Assembly (NCBI GenBank): GCA_022559845.1
Contig: CM040127.1
Coordinates: forward strand, 37,162,708-37,226,707
Source: Amorphophallus konjac
Lineage: Eukaryota; Streptophyta; Magnoliopsida; Alismatales; Araceae
Direction of reading: 5' to 3'
Length of the DNA: 64,000 nucleotides
Below the pieces are notes generated by a model that worked only from the letters and a program-made list of their open reading frames with translations, did not search any database and was not told the origin of the DNA. The first letter of the stretch is position 1. Each line of letters starts with the position of its first letter. This document shows positions 34,140 to 44,459 of the stretch, in pieces. Made by a program: the position numbers and the translations under genes.

Positions 34140-34620
34140 TTTCATCGAGGCCGCGGCGAGTCACTTCCCCAATGGCCGTTTAAATTTCTGTTCTCATATT
34201 CTCTTTATATCCTGTTATATTTTGCTCATATCATCGAGGCCGCGGCGAGTCACTTCCCCAATGGCCGTTTAAATTTCCGTTCCTATATTCTTTCTATATT
34301 CTATTATATTTTGCTCATATCATCGAGGCCGCGGCGAGTCACTTCCCCAATGGCCGTTTAAATTTCCGTTCTTATATTCTCTCTATATTCTGTTATATTC
34401 TGCTCATATCATCGAGGCCGCGGCGAGTCACTTCCCCAATGGCCGTTTAAATCTCTGTTCTTATATTCTCTTTTATATTCTGCTATATTCTGCTCATATT
34501 CTCGAGGCCGCGGCGAGTCACTTCCCCAATGGCCGTTTCAATTCTTGTTATTTAATTTCTGCACCATTCCCGTCCCCCCGAGGTCGCGGCGAGTCACTTC
34601 CCGCTATGGCCGTTTGAACC
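34140..34620 (+). repeat. Six tandem units of about 88 bp in R/U5 of the 5' LTR
   Basis: Each unit has a GC-rich part (GAGGCCGCGGCGAGTCACTT) and a T-rich part ending TTTTGCTCATATC or similar. The last unit is shortened. The same array occurs at 53,735-54,216 in the 3' LTR. Confidence 0.9.
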
Positions 34621-34810
34621 CCATATCTTGCTATATTATACTTGTCCCGCTCGCCCCGCCGGAGCAATCTCTCGTGGTGGCCCCTTCTCTCTTCTCTCTT
34701 ATTTCTGTGTTGCAGCAAACAAACAACAAAAACAAAAAAAGAAGGAGCCCGCGCGCTCTCCGCTTCCCCTTCCGCGCTCTTCCCCGAACCGCGTGACGTC
34801 GCTCACAGAT

Positions 34811-34828
34811 TGGCGATCACGGTGGGAC
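34811..34828 (+). other. Primer-binding site of element R
   Basis: TGGCGATCACGGTGGGAC begins three bases after the LTR end. Its last eight bases, GGTGGGAC, are shared with the primer site of element O (56,529-56,546). TGGC starts are usual for primer sites of Tat-type elements. I cannot name the tRNA without a search. Confidence 0.7.
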
Positions 34829-35431
34829 GTCTACTGCTTCCTTTCGGCTACCCTTGCAAGTTCGGCACCACCCGTGCCTCTCCACCTTCGCGCCCGCGCG
34901 CGCCCCCGTTGTGCTCACGGCAGCACCGTCAGTTTTGATTGGTTCTTTGTTTATTATATGTCTGTTATTTCTGTTGTTTTCCCACTCCATATATCTGTCA
35001 GCATTCCATTGCATACATCCATTCCTCTTTTCTATCCTTTTTTTTCATTTTTTGAGGATCACCCTTTCCCGGTGAAGGAAGGACTCTCCGTTTGAGAATT
35101 CCTCTCAACGGACTAGAATCTCCTACACTGGGACCTCCGTAAGTCCCCGACATCGAAGAATCTCCTCTTCGTTCACTGGGTTGGTTGTACCATTGAATTT
35201 CCCCGGAGTTAGTCATTTCATTCGTGGTGAGACGAGAGACCCTAGCTGACATGGCGGTGAAACAAAAACAAACTAGGGTCCCCATTTTGTGTGAACTTCG
35301 GATCTCGCTAAAAACACAAAAAAATTATCAAAATCAAAACAAAAAAAAGGGACGTAAAGCATTCACTTGTATGTTAATCCATGATAATTGTTTGCTCGTG
35401 TATGTTATTACGCTCTCGAAAAACATGATGG
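34829..35431 (+). other. Leader of element R
   Basis: About 600 bp of untranslated leader lie between the primer site and the first long ORF. Short ORFs exist, but none has a recognisable motif. The packaging signal would be expected here. Confidence 0.6.
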
Positions 35432-37981
35432 ATGGCTGAATATAATTACAATTGTTTCGAGACCGACGCCTTCCGTTATGGGTCTCAAATGTATGACCCT
35501 GGTCACGACTCTTATGGGGTCTACAACTCAGACTGGGGCTATCATCCTGACCCACGGGTTCATCCCATGGACGTTGGCCCGTCCTATAAGTCCTCATATG
35601 GAATACAGGCCACTGTTAGTGGAGCTTCCCCCTCCACTAGTGTTCCCTATGCCTGGGATTTCATGGCTTCTCATGTCGACTCTCTCAGCTCTCAACTTGG
35701 AGTCTTACAGGCTGTTATTGAGAGGAAATTTCTTCCTCCTTCCCCTCCTCAAGCCAACCCCCTTCACACTTTCATGAATAACATCACTAAAATGGAGAAG
35801 GATTGGAAGGAGAGAAGAGATGAGTGTGACATTGAGAATATGAGTGAGCAAGAAGTTCTCCCAAGTTTTAACAATCAAGTGGACGCCGTCTGCCCACCAT
35901 CCATTCATCACACTAATCCATACGGCTCTCCGCCTCCACATCCACATCTATATACGCAAATTCCTCCATGTCAATATACGTCACCTCATCTCATCAACGC
36001 GCCTCCACCACGGCGTCCATTTGAACTTGATGATCATAAAGAATTGGAAATGGCACATGATGAAATTTATGAAGATTTTGAATATACACCTACTCCGAGT
36101 TTTCTTCGTTTCCCTCTTCCACTGCTCCCACAAGAACCCCCTGCTCAGGATGAAGCCACTAGTTCTACCCCTGCTTATGAGTCATCATGGTGTTACGATG
36201 ACGGGTTTACACCCCAACAACCCGCATCAATGCACCATGAATCACCTTCTACCCTTAACCCCCCACGTATCACCAAAATCCGACGTTTCCTACGTACCAA
36301 GCCTTCTACTGTCACCCCTTCAATTGTACAAATAACCCCCACACCATTGGCTTCCACTGAGCATTCCACTAACTCTTGTTCCCAACAGAGTAATCCTCCA
36401 TCGTCTCCACCTAAAACCTCCACTAGCCTTGTAACCCCGAATCCAACCATTCCTATTCCTCCACTCCCCTTACCTAAACCCGTGATTAACCCGGAGCCGG
36501 GCCCATTGATTGTTGCACATGAGCCAACCTCGTCTCCTCTCGAGAACAAGGAGAAGCCCGTCGTGTCTCAACCCCCCCTTACCCTTCCTATAGCCCCCAT
36601 CATTGAATCTCCATTACCCGTTGAGCCTGTTGTCTCAATCTCACTTCCTTCCACCACCTCTCGGAGTGGGTGTCTTTCTACAAATACATGTGCCAAAGAT
36701 GATGTTCAAGAATCGGACAAGAAGAATTGGGCCACGGTAATGCAATTCAAGATCCAAGATTTTATGTGCCGAATGTCGATTCGGGTTCTTGTGCCGGTCA
36801 CCTTTGAGAAGGCCGAATTTCCATCTGCACCAATGCCCATCAAGAATGACTCTCAGGAATTGGTGCTGACCAAATCAGGGGCCAAAATAACCACGATCAC
36901 GTTACTCATTGGCCAACATGCTTTCAAGGCTCTTATTACCCCTTGTTCGGTCATAGTCCAAATGGCCAATCAAAAGAAGGGGTTCTCCTCATGCATAGTG
37001 ATGACACATTCTATTGCCGAGGAGATGATGAACTCTATGCTCAGGGGTGGGTCAGGGCAGTTCTTGTTGGAAGCTTTTAACATCATGTCTACTCACCACC
37101 AACTTCCATGCAAGAGGCGAACGCCTATGTTACCCAGCATGATCACGTGTGATATTCCAACAGCCTTGAGCGGTGCCCCAAAAATGAAGCTCCTTATGAC
37201 GAGCATCCAACTTCCAATGATGGACACCGTTCATCTATCACGGGAGTTTTTTCCAAGGGAGCCATTTCATGTCAAGATCCCTACTTCACAAGCGGAGCTC
37301 TTAAATCTTTGTTTTGATATTTTGCCAAGAGAGTTACCGTTCATATACGAATGTCCAAAGGGCCTTATTAGAAGTCCGTCAAATGAGAGCCTGTGGGCCC
37401 GGACCGTACTAATGGACCCGGTTGGTCAGAGAAAGAAGAGGCCTTCTGCCTGGGCACATCATTGGGATCAGCCTGCAAACCCAGGCGGCCGAGAACTCGT
37501 GTTGAAGGTTGAAGGGCCGCACTATGAGAGAGTATTTACCAAGAAGAGGGAAAAGCATAAAGTGAAGCTTAAGGACAATAAATCCCTTGTTGAAGGAGCC
37601 CACATCAGTTCATCCACTTCCTATCCCGGTCCATCACTGCTCATGCTGCTATTCAACTTCTTTTTATGGGCAGTCCATTGGTTAAGGAGACGCCTCCCGC
37701 CATCTAAATCTAAGTCATCAAGCTCCTCTGCTCTAGGGTCCCCGAACCCTCACATTCCTCATTGTCCGGAGCTTCCGGACCCCTACATTCATCCCTGTCC
37801 GGAACCTCCGGACCCCTCCCTATTTAATTCCATGTTTTTATCCATCTCTCACCCCCATCCGGAACCTCCGGATTTCTTATCTTATTCTCCATCTCTCTCA
37901 GGGCATCGCGCCCTTCCTTCCCATATCCACCTGGAACCTCCGGGCCTCTCCTTCTTTCGATTTATCCTTTTGTTCTTCTAA
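35432..37981 (+). CDS. Large proline-rich ORF in the gag position of element R (849 aa)
   Basis: This is the only long sense ORF after the primer site, so it takes the place of gag. It is not a typical gag: I see no CCHC zinc knuckle. The N-terminal 70 residues are rich in Tyr, Asp and Gly. A short helix that could form a coiled coil follows (around residues 72-100), then about 300 residues very rich in Pro, Ser and Thr. Around residues 490-510 the context FKALI-TPC-SV resembles the start of a retroviral-type aspartic protease, but the Asp-Thr-Gly active site is absent. A hydrophobic segment (LLMLLFNFFLWAVHWL, about 731-746) precedes a C-terminal tail of PEPPDP-type repeats, coded by repeated CCGGAACCTCCGGA. 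It may be a fast-evolving gag/protease relic or an accessory protein. Confidence 0.75.
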   Translation: MAEYNYNCFETDAFRYGSQMYDPGHDSYGVYNSDWGYHPDPRVHPMDVGPSYKSSYGIQATVSGASPSTSVPYAWDFMASHVDSLSSQLGVLQAVIERKFLPPSPPQANPLHTFMNNITKMEKDWKERRDECDIENMSEQEVLPSFNNQVDAVCPPSIHHTNPYGSPPPHPHLYTQIPPCQYTSPHLINAPPPRRPFELDDHKELEMAHDEIYEDFEYTPTPSFLRFPLPLLPQEPPAQDEATSSTPAYESSWCYDDGFTPQQPASMHHESPSTLNPPRITKIRRFLRTKPSTVTPSIVQITPTPLASTEHSTNSCSQQSNPPSSPPKTSTSLVTPNPTIPIPPLPLPKPVINPEPGPLIVAHEPTSSPLENKEKPVVSQPPLTLPIAPIIESPLPVEPVVSISLPSTTSRSGCLSTNTCAKDDVQESDKKNWATVMQFKIQDFMCRMSIRVLVPVTFEKAEFPSAPMPIKNDSQELVLTKSGAKITTITLLIGQHAFKALITPCSVIVQMANQKKGFSSCIVMTHSIAEEMMNSMLRGGSGQFLLEAFNIMSTHHQLPCKRRTPMLPSMITCDIPTALSGAPKMKLLMTSIQLPMMDTVHLSREFFPREPFHVKIPTSQAELLNLCFDILPRELPFIYECPKGLIRSPSNESLWARTVLMDPVGQRKKRPSAWAHHWDQPANPGGRELVLKVEGPHYERVFTKKREKHKVKLKDNKSLVEGAHISSSTSYPGPSLLMLLFNFFLWAVHWLRRRLPPSKSKSSSSSALGSPNPHIPHCPELPDPYIHPCPEPPDPSLFNSMFLSISHPHPEPPDFLSYSPSLSGHRALPSHIHLEPPGLSFFRFILLFF

Positions 37982-38110
37982 GTCATCACGTCCTTCATTC
38001 TTTTCACCCCTTTGAATTATCTTTTTACACACCTCCCAGGGCATCGGGTCCCTCATGATCTTCTTCCTCCGGAACCTCCGGATTCATTTCCCCATGATTC
38101 TCCTTCTTTA
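37740..38110 (+). repeat. Repeats of CCGGAACCTCCGGA coding PEPPD motifs
   Basis: At least five copies of the 14-base word or close variants lie 50-90 bp apart. They begin in the last 80 codons of the gag-position ORF and continue past its stop (37,981) into a region with no clear ORF. In frame they read PEPPD. Their presence beyond the stop suggests that the ORF was once longer. Confidence 0.7.
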
Positions 38111-38362
38111 CGTCTGGACCCTTCGGATCCGCCTCTCTCGATTCATCAATTTCTGATTCCTCCCGATCCCACTCCCGGGTTCGACCCGGTTCCTTCCACA
38201 TTAACTTCCTCGGGCACCTGCCCGTTCTCACACTGTTTTCGAGGCTTTAGTCCTCACTGATTTCTTTGATTTCTTCTCATCCTGTAAATTCTTCTAGGTA
38301 TCTTTCACCTAAATCTTGTTTTATCCCCCACTTATTTAAAATAAACCGCCCTAGTTGGAGGA

Positions 38363-39508
38363 TTGTTGTATAGGAGGAGTTTTACTGGTATTTTGTTAAG
38401 ATGTCTTGGTGACGATGAGGTCTGGAAATGTGTAGAGGAGATGCACTCGGGTGTGTGCGGTGGCCACGTGAATAGTCAGATGCTCGCCAAGAAGATCATT
38501 CGGCAAGGCTTTTACTGGCCCACTATGGAAGATGATTGTGCTGTCTATGTCCGTAGGTGTGTCAAGTGTCAACTTCACGCCGATAAAATCCATTCACCAT
38601 CTTCCTCACTTCATCCAATATCCTCCCCGTGGCCTTTCTCCATGTGGGCATTCGACATTATTGGTCCCCTAGGTGATCCCAATTCTCTCACCAAGCAGAA
38701 ATCTTTCATCCTTATTGCGACGGAATACTTCACCAAATGGGCCGAAGCCGAAGCTTACGCGGAAATCAAGGCATCAACAGTCTGCAAGTTCATCATGAAG
38801 AACATCCTCGCCAGATTCGGCATCCCAAGCACGATCGTTACCGACAATGGGCCACAATTCATTTCTCAGGACCTACAGGACCTCTGCAAAAGGTACGCAA
38901 TTGCATTGCATCATTCATCGCCTTATTACCCACAAGGTAACGGCCAAGTGGAGGCCACCAATAAAGCATTGCTCAAAATCATCAAAAAAACCTACGAGTC
39001 TAGTAAGTTTTCTGACTGGCCAGAAAAGCTTATCGAAGCCCTATGGGCCTATCGCACTTCAATCCGTACCCCCACCGGGCAGACTCCATTTGCCCTTACT
39101 TATGGTATGGAAGCGGTAGTCCCGTACGAGACTCTGATCCCTTCTCTCAGGGTACAATTGGACGAGGAATTTCCCCTCGACGATCGTCGTAATTCACTCC
39201 TCGCCCAGTTGGAACTCTTGGATGAGAAGCGGCTGGCCGCTGCCGAACACGCGCGTGTGTATCAAAATAGACTCGCTCGCTTTTACCAAAAAAAAGTCGT
39301 TGAGAGAAAATTCAAAGTTGGTGAGATGGTCGTAAAAAGAATTTTTGTCAAACCTGGAGGGCCGCGTTCTAAGCTCCAACCCAATTAGGAAGGACCATTT
39401 GTAATTCAAGCCGTGTACCCTGGCAACGCCTACAAGCTAGTCAACGCCGAAGGGACCGAGTTATCCCACCCTTGGAATGGGCTTTATCTTAAGAAATACT
39501 ACCCTTAG
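38363..39508 (+). CDS. Integrase of Tat-lineage type, with one internal TAG
   Basis: This protein inserts the element's DNA into the genome. The N-terminal zinc-binding HHCC is present (EEMHSG, GGHVNSQ, CVKCQLH). The catalytic core has all three acidic residues, in FDIIGPL, VTDNGPQF and NGQVEATN. The C-terminal part has the usual KVGEMVVKR and ends HPWNGLYLKKYYP. A TAG at 39,386-39,388 interrupts KLQPN-EGPF, where relatives have Trp (a TGG to TAG change). The frame stays open after it, to 39,508. The start MLYRRSF...LLRCLG is the normal beginning of the integrase module in Tat elements. No protease, reverse transcriptase or RNase H is found before it, so the rest of pol has been deleted. Confidence 0.92.
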
Positions 39509-41250
39509 CACCAAAACAAAAAAAATGATGAAAAGATAAAAAACATCAAAAATAAAGGAATATTGAAAACCAATAAAAATATGGAAATTTCAAAATGCCG
39601 ATGCCTGGCAGTCACCATGTAGTTAAGTCCCTGCATCTAACCTTCATGTTAGGATAGGGCCCATTAAGGCTTGGTAGGCACCGGGTCTTGGTTTGCCAGA
39701 ACCGTGGAGACCCCTGTCCGGCCACGTCGGCCTATGCTCGCTCGAAGGAAGCTAACATGTGTTCACTTATGTATTTTATTCAAAAAAGTTGGTAGCATCA
39801 CCTACGGTAGGACCACACCTAGAAGATCTCCGGAAGCTGTAATCTTTATTCTTTTCTCTTCGACCAAATGAGACAGTCGGCGCCCTTAAAACGCTGAGCA
39901 TGAGAGATCGAAACTCAAACCCCAAGGACAAGAGTAGGATCCATTTCCTCGAGCATCGATCAGAGCACGAGAAGAGGGCAGTGTCCCCGCAGGCATACGA
40001 AAAGGGAGCCCACAAACGTCAAACGACTATATCTCCCTCACAAAAAAAATACAAAGTCAAAATCAAGAGAAAAGCATGGTCGTGACCGTGCCTGTTGCGA
40101 TAAACGGAACCCCTGAAAGCAAAAGTCTGAATCCACAAAAGGGGCCGTGGAATGTAAATGCTCGAGATTTGGTCCGAAGTTGTCCGAAAGGAAAGAGTTA
40201 ATGGGCCCTTATTCGCTCGCCGGGTTAACGGCTTTGCCGGTCCTCTCGGGAGGTTTATCCCCTACACTCTTCCTTCTCCCTCTAAAGACGAAGGTTCGAT
40301 GGAGTTTCTGAAAGGTGAAAACTGCCCAGGGTCTGCGACCTTATTTTAATATACACATTTGGTTGCCCACTTTGAAAAGCAAAAGCTATCGCTGCGAAGG
40401 AGTCTCTGTGTTTCTGGCTGGTCAAGACTCCTATTTACCACCTTGATGTCTTCTTGTTTAACCTCGGGCTTAGGCCAATGCAAGCGCGTCACCTATGGGT
40501 GCGACGTCGTCTGATTCTGGGTCAGCGTCGCGCGGTTGGTCGTTAGGGTTCCAGGGTGTTCCATCATATACCATCTAGAGTTGTGAGGAAACAGACCCGG
40601 GTCGGGCAAATCTTTTACCTCAAACACCTTTTGGGTGAATCCCTGTGGTCGGAAGCAACTGGGAGCCTAAGCATGACATGACGGTATTGTCATCAGGGTA
40701 AGTCTTAGCCGGCGAGATCATCATTCGAGGGTTCTAGAGGCCCAAATCAACCTAGATGTGCACTTAGGATACCTGGGAGGTTAGTAAGAAACCCCTGTTC
40801 TCACGTAGGTTAGGTGCCACCTGGGTGCTTGCCAGGCGTTAGCAAGAAAAAAAATTGAAATGATAAAAACAACAAAAAAAATAGAAAAGAGAAAATGTAC
40901 ATATTTGCAAACAAAAAAAATCTTTTTTATGATAAAATAAAAAAATGTCAAATATAAAAAAGAAAATAAATTAATTTTTGCATGATTGCATTTACGTGCA
41001 TTATCTCATTTTTAATACCGCTTACATTCGTGTGCTTGCCTGTCGCATTTTATCATCATCATATCTTTACCTTGCCTTCGTTAAAATAAAGGCTTGGCCC
41101 CTTGACCAGTTATCAAGGACAGTCACAGTGACCATTTGCTTATTGAGCAAGGGGCCAAGTCAGAACAGAAATTCTGATTTGTTTGTTTTAGTGATATGTG
41201 CAGGGATTCAGGCAACTGAAGCAAAGGTGAAAAACAAACAAACCGAACCT
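39509..41250. other. Non-coding spacer between integrase and antisense gene A
   Basis: About 1.7 kb with no supported gene on either strand. The part at 40,845-40,980 is very A-rich. Sense transcription from the LTR and antisense transcription of gene A converge here. Confidence 0.6.
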
Positions 41251-41256
41251 TTTATT
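41251..41256 (-). terminator. Poly(A) signal of gene A
   Basis: AATAAA on the minus strand, 24 bases after the stop codon of gene A. Confidence 0.55.
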
Positions 41257-41279
41257 CCAAAAAAACCCAAAAAATTACA

Positions 41280-43754
41280 TCAAGTTCCGCGCTCTCTCTC
41301 TGTATTACTCGTCCCACTACTCTCCGGGCAAAACACTCTCAAAGGTGTTACCCAACTACGAAAAGCGGTACTCCTACCGCTCTGTACTCCTCTTCCTATT
41401 CCCGCATCCCGGCGTTGATCTACGGAAGCAGCAGAGAAGCTACCAACACGAAAGCCACGCTCTCGTGCTCTTCGGTAGCGCTCCTCACCATCTCTCAGCC
41501 ACTGTTCAGCAAGGCCAAGGCTGATTCGGAGTTCGAATAGTTGGGCCTCCATGGCCCTTCGTTCCTCCCTTTCAGTCAATCTGTTGGCTCTTTCTCTCTC
41601 TGCGTCTCTTTCTCTCTCTGCATGTTCTCTCTCGCGGTCTTCCCTCTCCAACTGGAGAGTGATCCTCAGTTCTACGGCATCCCTAGAGGAGTTGTCATCA
41701 GGATGACGCCGCAGTTTCCCCTCCAGTTCTGTTATCCTGGCCTCCTTCTGCGCAGCTTGGGCAAGCGCTTCTTCCATCTCCTTTTCCTGCCGAGTGTACC
41801 ATCTCAGATACACGATAAGGCATAAATAAGGAGAACTCAACACTGAGACTCTTACCTGTATAGAGAGCATCCCTTCTGCCTCTGCGGCACGTTGCGTGGC
41901 ATGAGCAAGTTGCTCATGAAGCGAGTCAAGTTCTGAGGTAGGAATCCACAAGCTGGAAGAGGCACCACCCACTCCCATCGCTGGGGAAGCCGCGCCAATC
42001 TGGGCATGCTACGACCAAGTGAGTTGGCAGCCAACATTTGGAATCTAGGGTTTTAATTAGGAACACACTGTACACCTACCAAGGCGCTCGTAGCTCCGCG
42101 GGCATCGCCCAACTGTTGTTCCATCTCTGCCAAGCGAGTTCGTAAATTCGCTATCATGGCATCCCGGACATCCTGCAGCCTTACAAGTCAGCATTTTCAC
42201 CAGAAAACCAAGGAAAAGAGAAAGAAGAGAAGAGAAAAGGGGAAACCTACCTCCACAAGTCCCCGGGGTTGGAACCGTTCTGCGTACTTTGTCCTATATA
42301 GACGCAAATAGTCTTCGCTGTCCCGCGCCTGCGATTCTACAATCGTGCCACCCCGTTGCCAGTCTTCGTACTGTTCAGGGAACCGCACGCGCCAGTCAAT
42401 GCAGGTCGCCGGTCCTCGCGTCTTTCTCCCAACACGAGGTGACGCAGCTGTATCCACCCATTCCTGAGCCAGTCCTAAGGTTCTCATAACCAATCGTAGC
42501 CGGAGCGGCTCGATTTCATTCAGGCAGTGCATCCACAGTTCACGTCCGAACCGGGCACGACTTGTTAGAACCCACGGTTGGTCGGCATCAACCATGTCTG
42601 AGTAGGGTCTCCAGTTTACCATCGCTGCAGGGCACTCCTGTAGCTCCCGCCTTAGCACCATCAGTTGGTAGGTTAGGGGTGCCGCACTCATGATGGGTTC
42701 CCACCGCCTGGCTAGCGGCACCATTGCGGGTCGCCAATGTCGAGCTCTCCCCATCGGGAGATAATAATAACTCCACAGCTGCTTGGCGCAGGTCATCAGT
42801 ACCTTGCAAAAACACAAAAAAAATACAAAACAAGCAAAACCAAAAATACCTGGATGAATGGTGTGAAACCACTCACAGTCATCTCACGATCCGTTTCTTG
42901 GAATAGGCCTGCAAACAAGTGTGCCAGCATGGCGGCTCCCCAGGCATAATACCCTACTCTTTCAAGGTCTGACAGCAGCTCCAGGAAGCAACATTGGATA
43001 CCGTCCCCTTTCGAGCTCAGTACCAATCTCCCCAAAAGGAAGAGGAGAAATCTCCTCAAATCTATGTTACATCTTTCCCAGTTGCCGAAATCTGTGCAAT
43101 ACACGGCGCGGCATCCTATTTCTATCCTTTCCATGAACTCTTCTGAGGATTCATCATCCCTCCGACGAGTGTCGGTGAGCCCTAATGCATCCATGAGGGA
43201 CGCCCTAGCTACCGACCTGTTCTTCCGACCATCTAGGCCCAAACCCAGTAACTTCTGGGCACCTTCTCTGTAGTCCGCGTAAGTGACTCCGGTCACTGCC
43301 TCGCCTTCCACCTTTAGGCTTGTGATCCGGACCACATCCTCCAAGCTGGGCACCATGTGCCCCCAGGACATCAGGAATGCCCGGCTCACTGGGTCCCATC
43401 TCTCACACAAGGCTTGGATCAGGCCCAGGTCGAGCTGGATCGGCTCGATCCGAAGAAAGGTACCAAATCCCATCACGTCTAGCCTCGCCTTCTGAAAATC
43501 TGGGAGGCCCCTGTACGCTGCTACTACCAACTCCCATAAGATTTGTGATTTCATCACAACCTACACATACAAGGAATGGGGGTGAGGTTTGGTCAGAAGA
43601 AAGGAAGAAAAAAATGAGAAAAGGGCAAGAAAACTTGGCTTACGAGTTGTGATTGGGCCCTTTCGCTGAAGTGCCCTTCAAGGTCTGAAAGCCTCCTGGA
43701 ACTACTACCACTGGACCTGCTTCTCTTCGAGGAATGAGAAGATTCGCCCTCCAT
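41280..43754 (-). CDS. Antisense gene A: plant mobile domain plus coiled-coil protein, 708 aa
   Basis: Six exons on the minus strand: 43754-43644, 42 c.43560-42850 (711 nt), 42802-42251, 42172-42080, 42008-41856, 41786-41280. Every intron is GT-AG and every junction is phase 0, giving an intact 708-residue frame. The first exon (MEGESS..KR..RRLSDLEGH) matches the first exon of gene D. Exons 2 and 3 form a plant mobile domain: WELVVAAYRGLPDFQ, CERWDPVSRAFLMSWGHMVP, SLEDVVRITSLKVEGEAV, LLFLLGRLVL, LWSYYYLPMGRARHWRP and RLVMRTLGLAQEWVD. The last exon is a charged coiled coil (EREDREREHAERERDAERER). The family descends from transposon-related proteins, and host members act in silencing and genome stability. 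TATA box at 43,848-43,859 and AATAAA at 41,251. Of the three genes with coiled-coil tails, A is the only one carrying the mobile domain without a stop. Confidence 0.88.
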
Positions 43755-43847
43755 CCAACTCTCGGAATTTTGAACTCCTCCTCTCCCGTAAGAACTTGTG
43801 CTCCTCGAGTTAGCTCTCGATATACCTGGGAGGATAAAAGGGACAAG

Positions 43848-43859
43848 AATTTATAGAAA
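43848..43859 (-). promoter_or_regulatory. TATA box of gene A
   Basis: TTTCTATAAATT on the minus strand, about 95 bp upstream of the gene A start codon. The GGCGTCC palindrome is not seen upstream of this promoter. Confidence 0.65.
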
Positions 43860-44459
43860 TGGAAGGAGTGCGGGCCAAGATTGCCTCCATCACCTGTCAA
43901 TGATAGCCCTCGCAATGAGACACCGGCCAAGCGGCCCCATGTGTCGCTTCACCGCTCGCACAGGGTGATTGACTGGACGAAGAATAGGACGAATAGCCCC
44001 TATGTTGTCTAGGGATACCCTATCATGTTTTGGAGGACGCACGCAAAATTTGGCACAACATCCGGGAAAAGGAACTAGGGCCGTCAGAATTGACTTCAAC
44101 GGCAGATTCCCGTGAAAAATGGTCACAACAAGATGCGATTCTCTGCTTGGGGCGGAGTCTCGACAGACCTATCACATGGGAACAGTGCAAAGGAGAAGAA
44201 GCGTAGGGAAGAAGGAACGCACAAGAGAACAAACAAGCAGCAGAAAATCAAATCACTCCATTCATAATTCTACATAAGCTGTCATAAGCACTATAATCAT
44301 AGAGAGGTGGCGGGTCCACTAGCCCGCCAATCCTCACCATCACTCATCTCTCTGGGCACTCTCCTCCTCTCCCCCGAGGTGAGAGTCCCTCAGAAGCCTC
44401 CGGGATCCCCGTGCAGTAGCACCTGCCTCGCCTCTGGGCGCCTGCTCCGCAGCAGTGAC

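Larger units (their letters stand above)
32590..34807 (+). repeat. 5' LTR of element R
   Basis: The U3 holds seven 26-29-bp palindromes (32,851-33,493) and then a TATA box (TATAAATA, 33,507-33,514), with transcription probably starting near 33,535. The R/U5 part contains six tandem units of about 88 bp (34,140-34,620), each with GGCCGCGGCGAGTCACTTCC and AATGGCCGTTT. The LTR ends at CACA (34,807). Confidence 0.95.

Noticed and set aside
38012..38260. Separate 82-codon ORF between the gag-position ORF and integrase
   Set aside because: It is the continuation of the PEPPD-coding repeat tract in another frame. No protease or reverse transcriptase motif is present.
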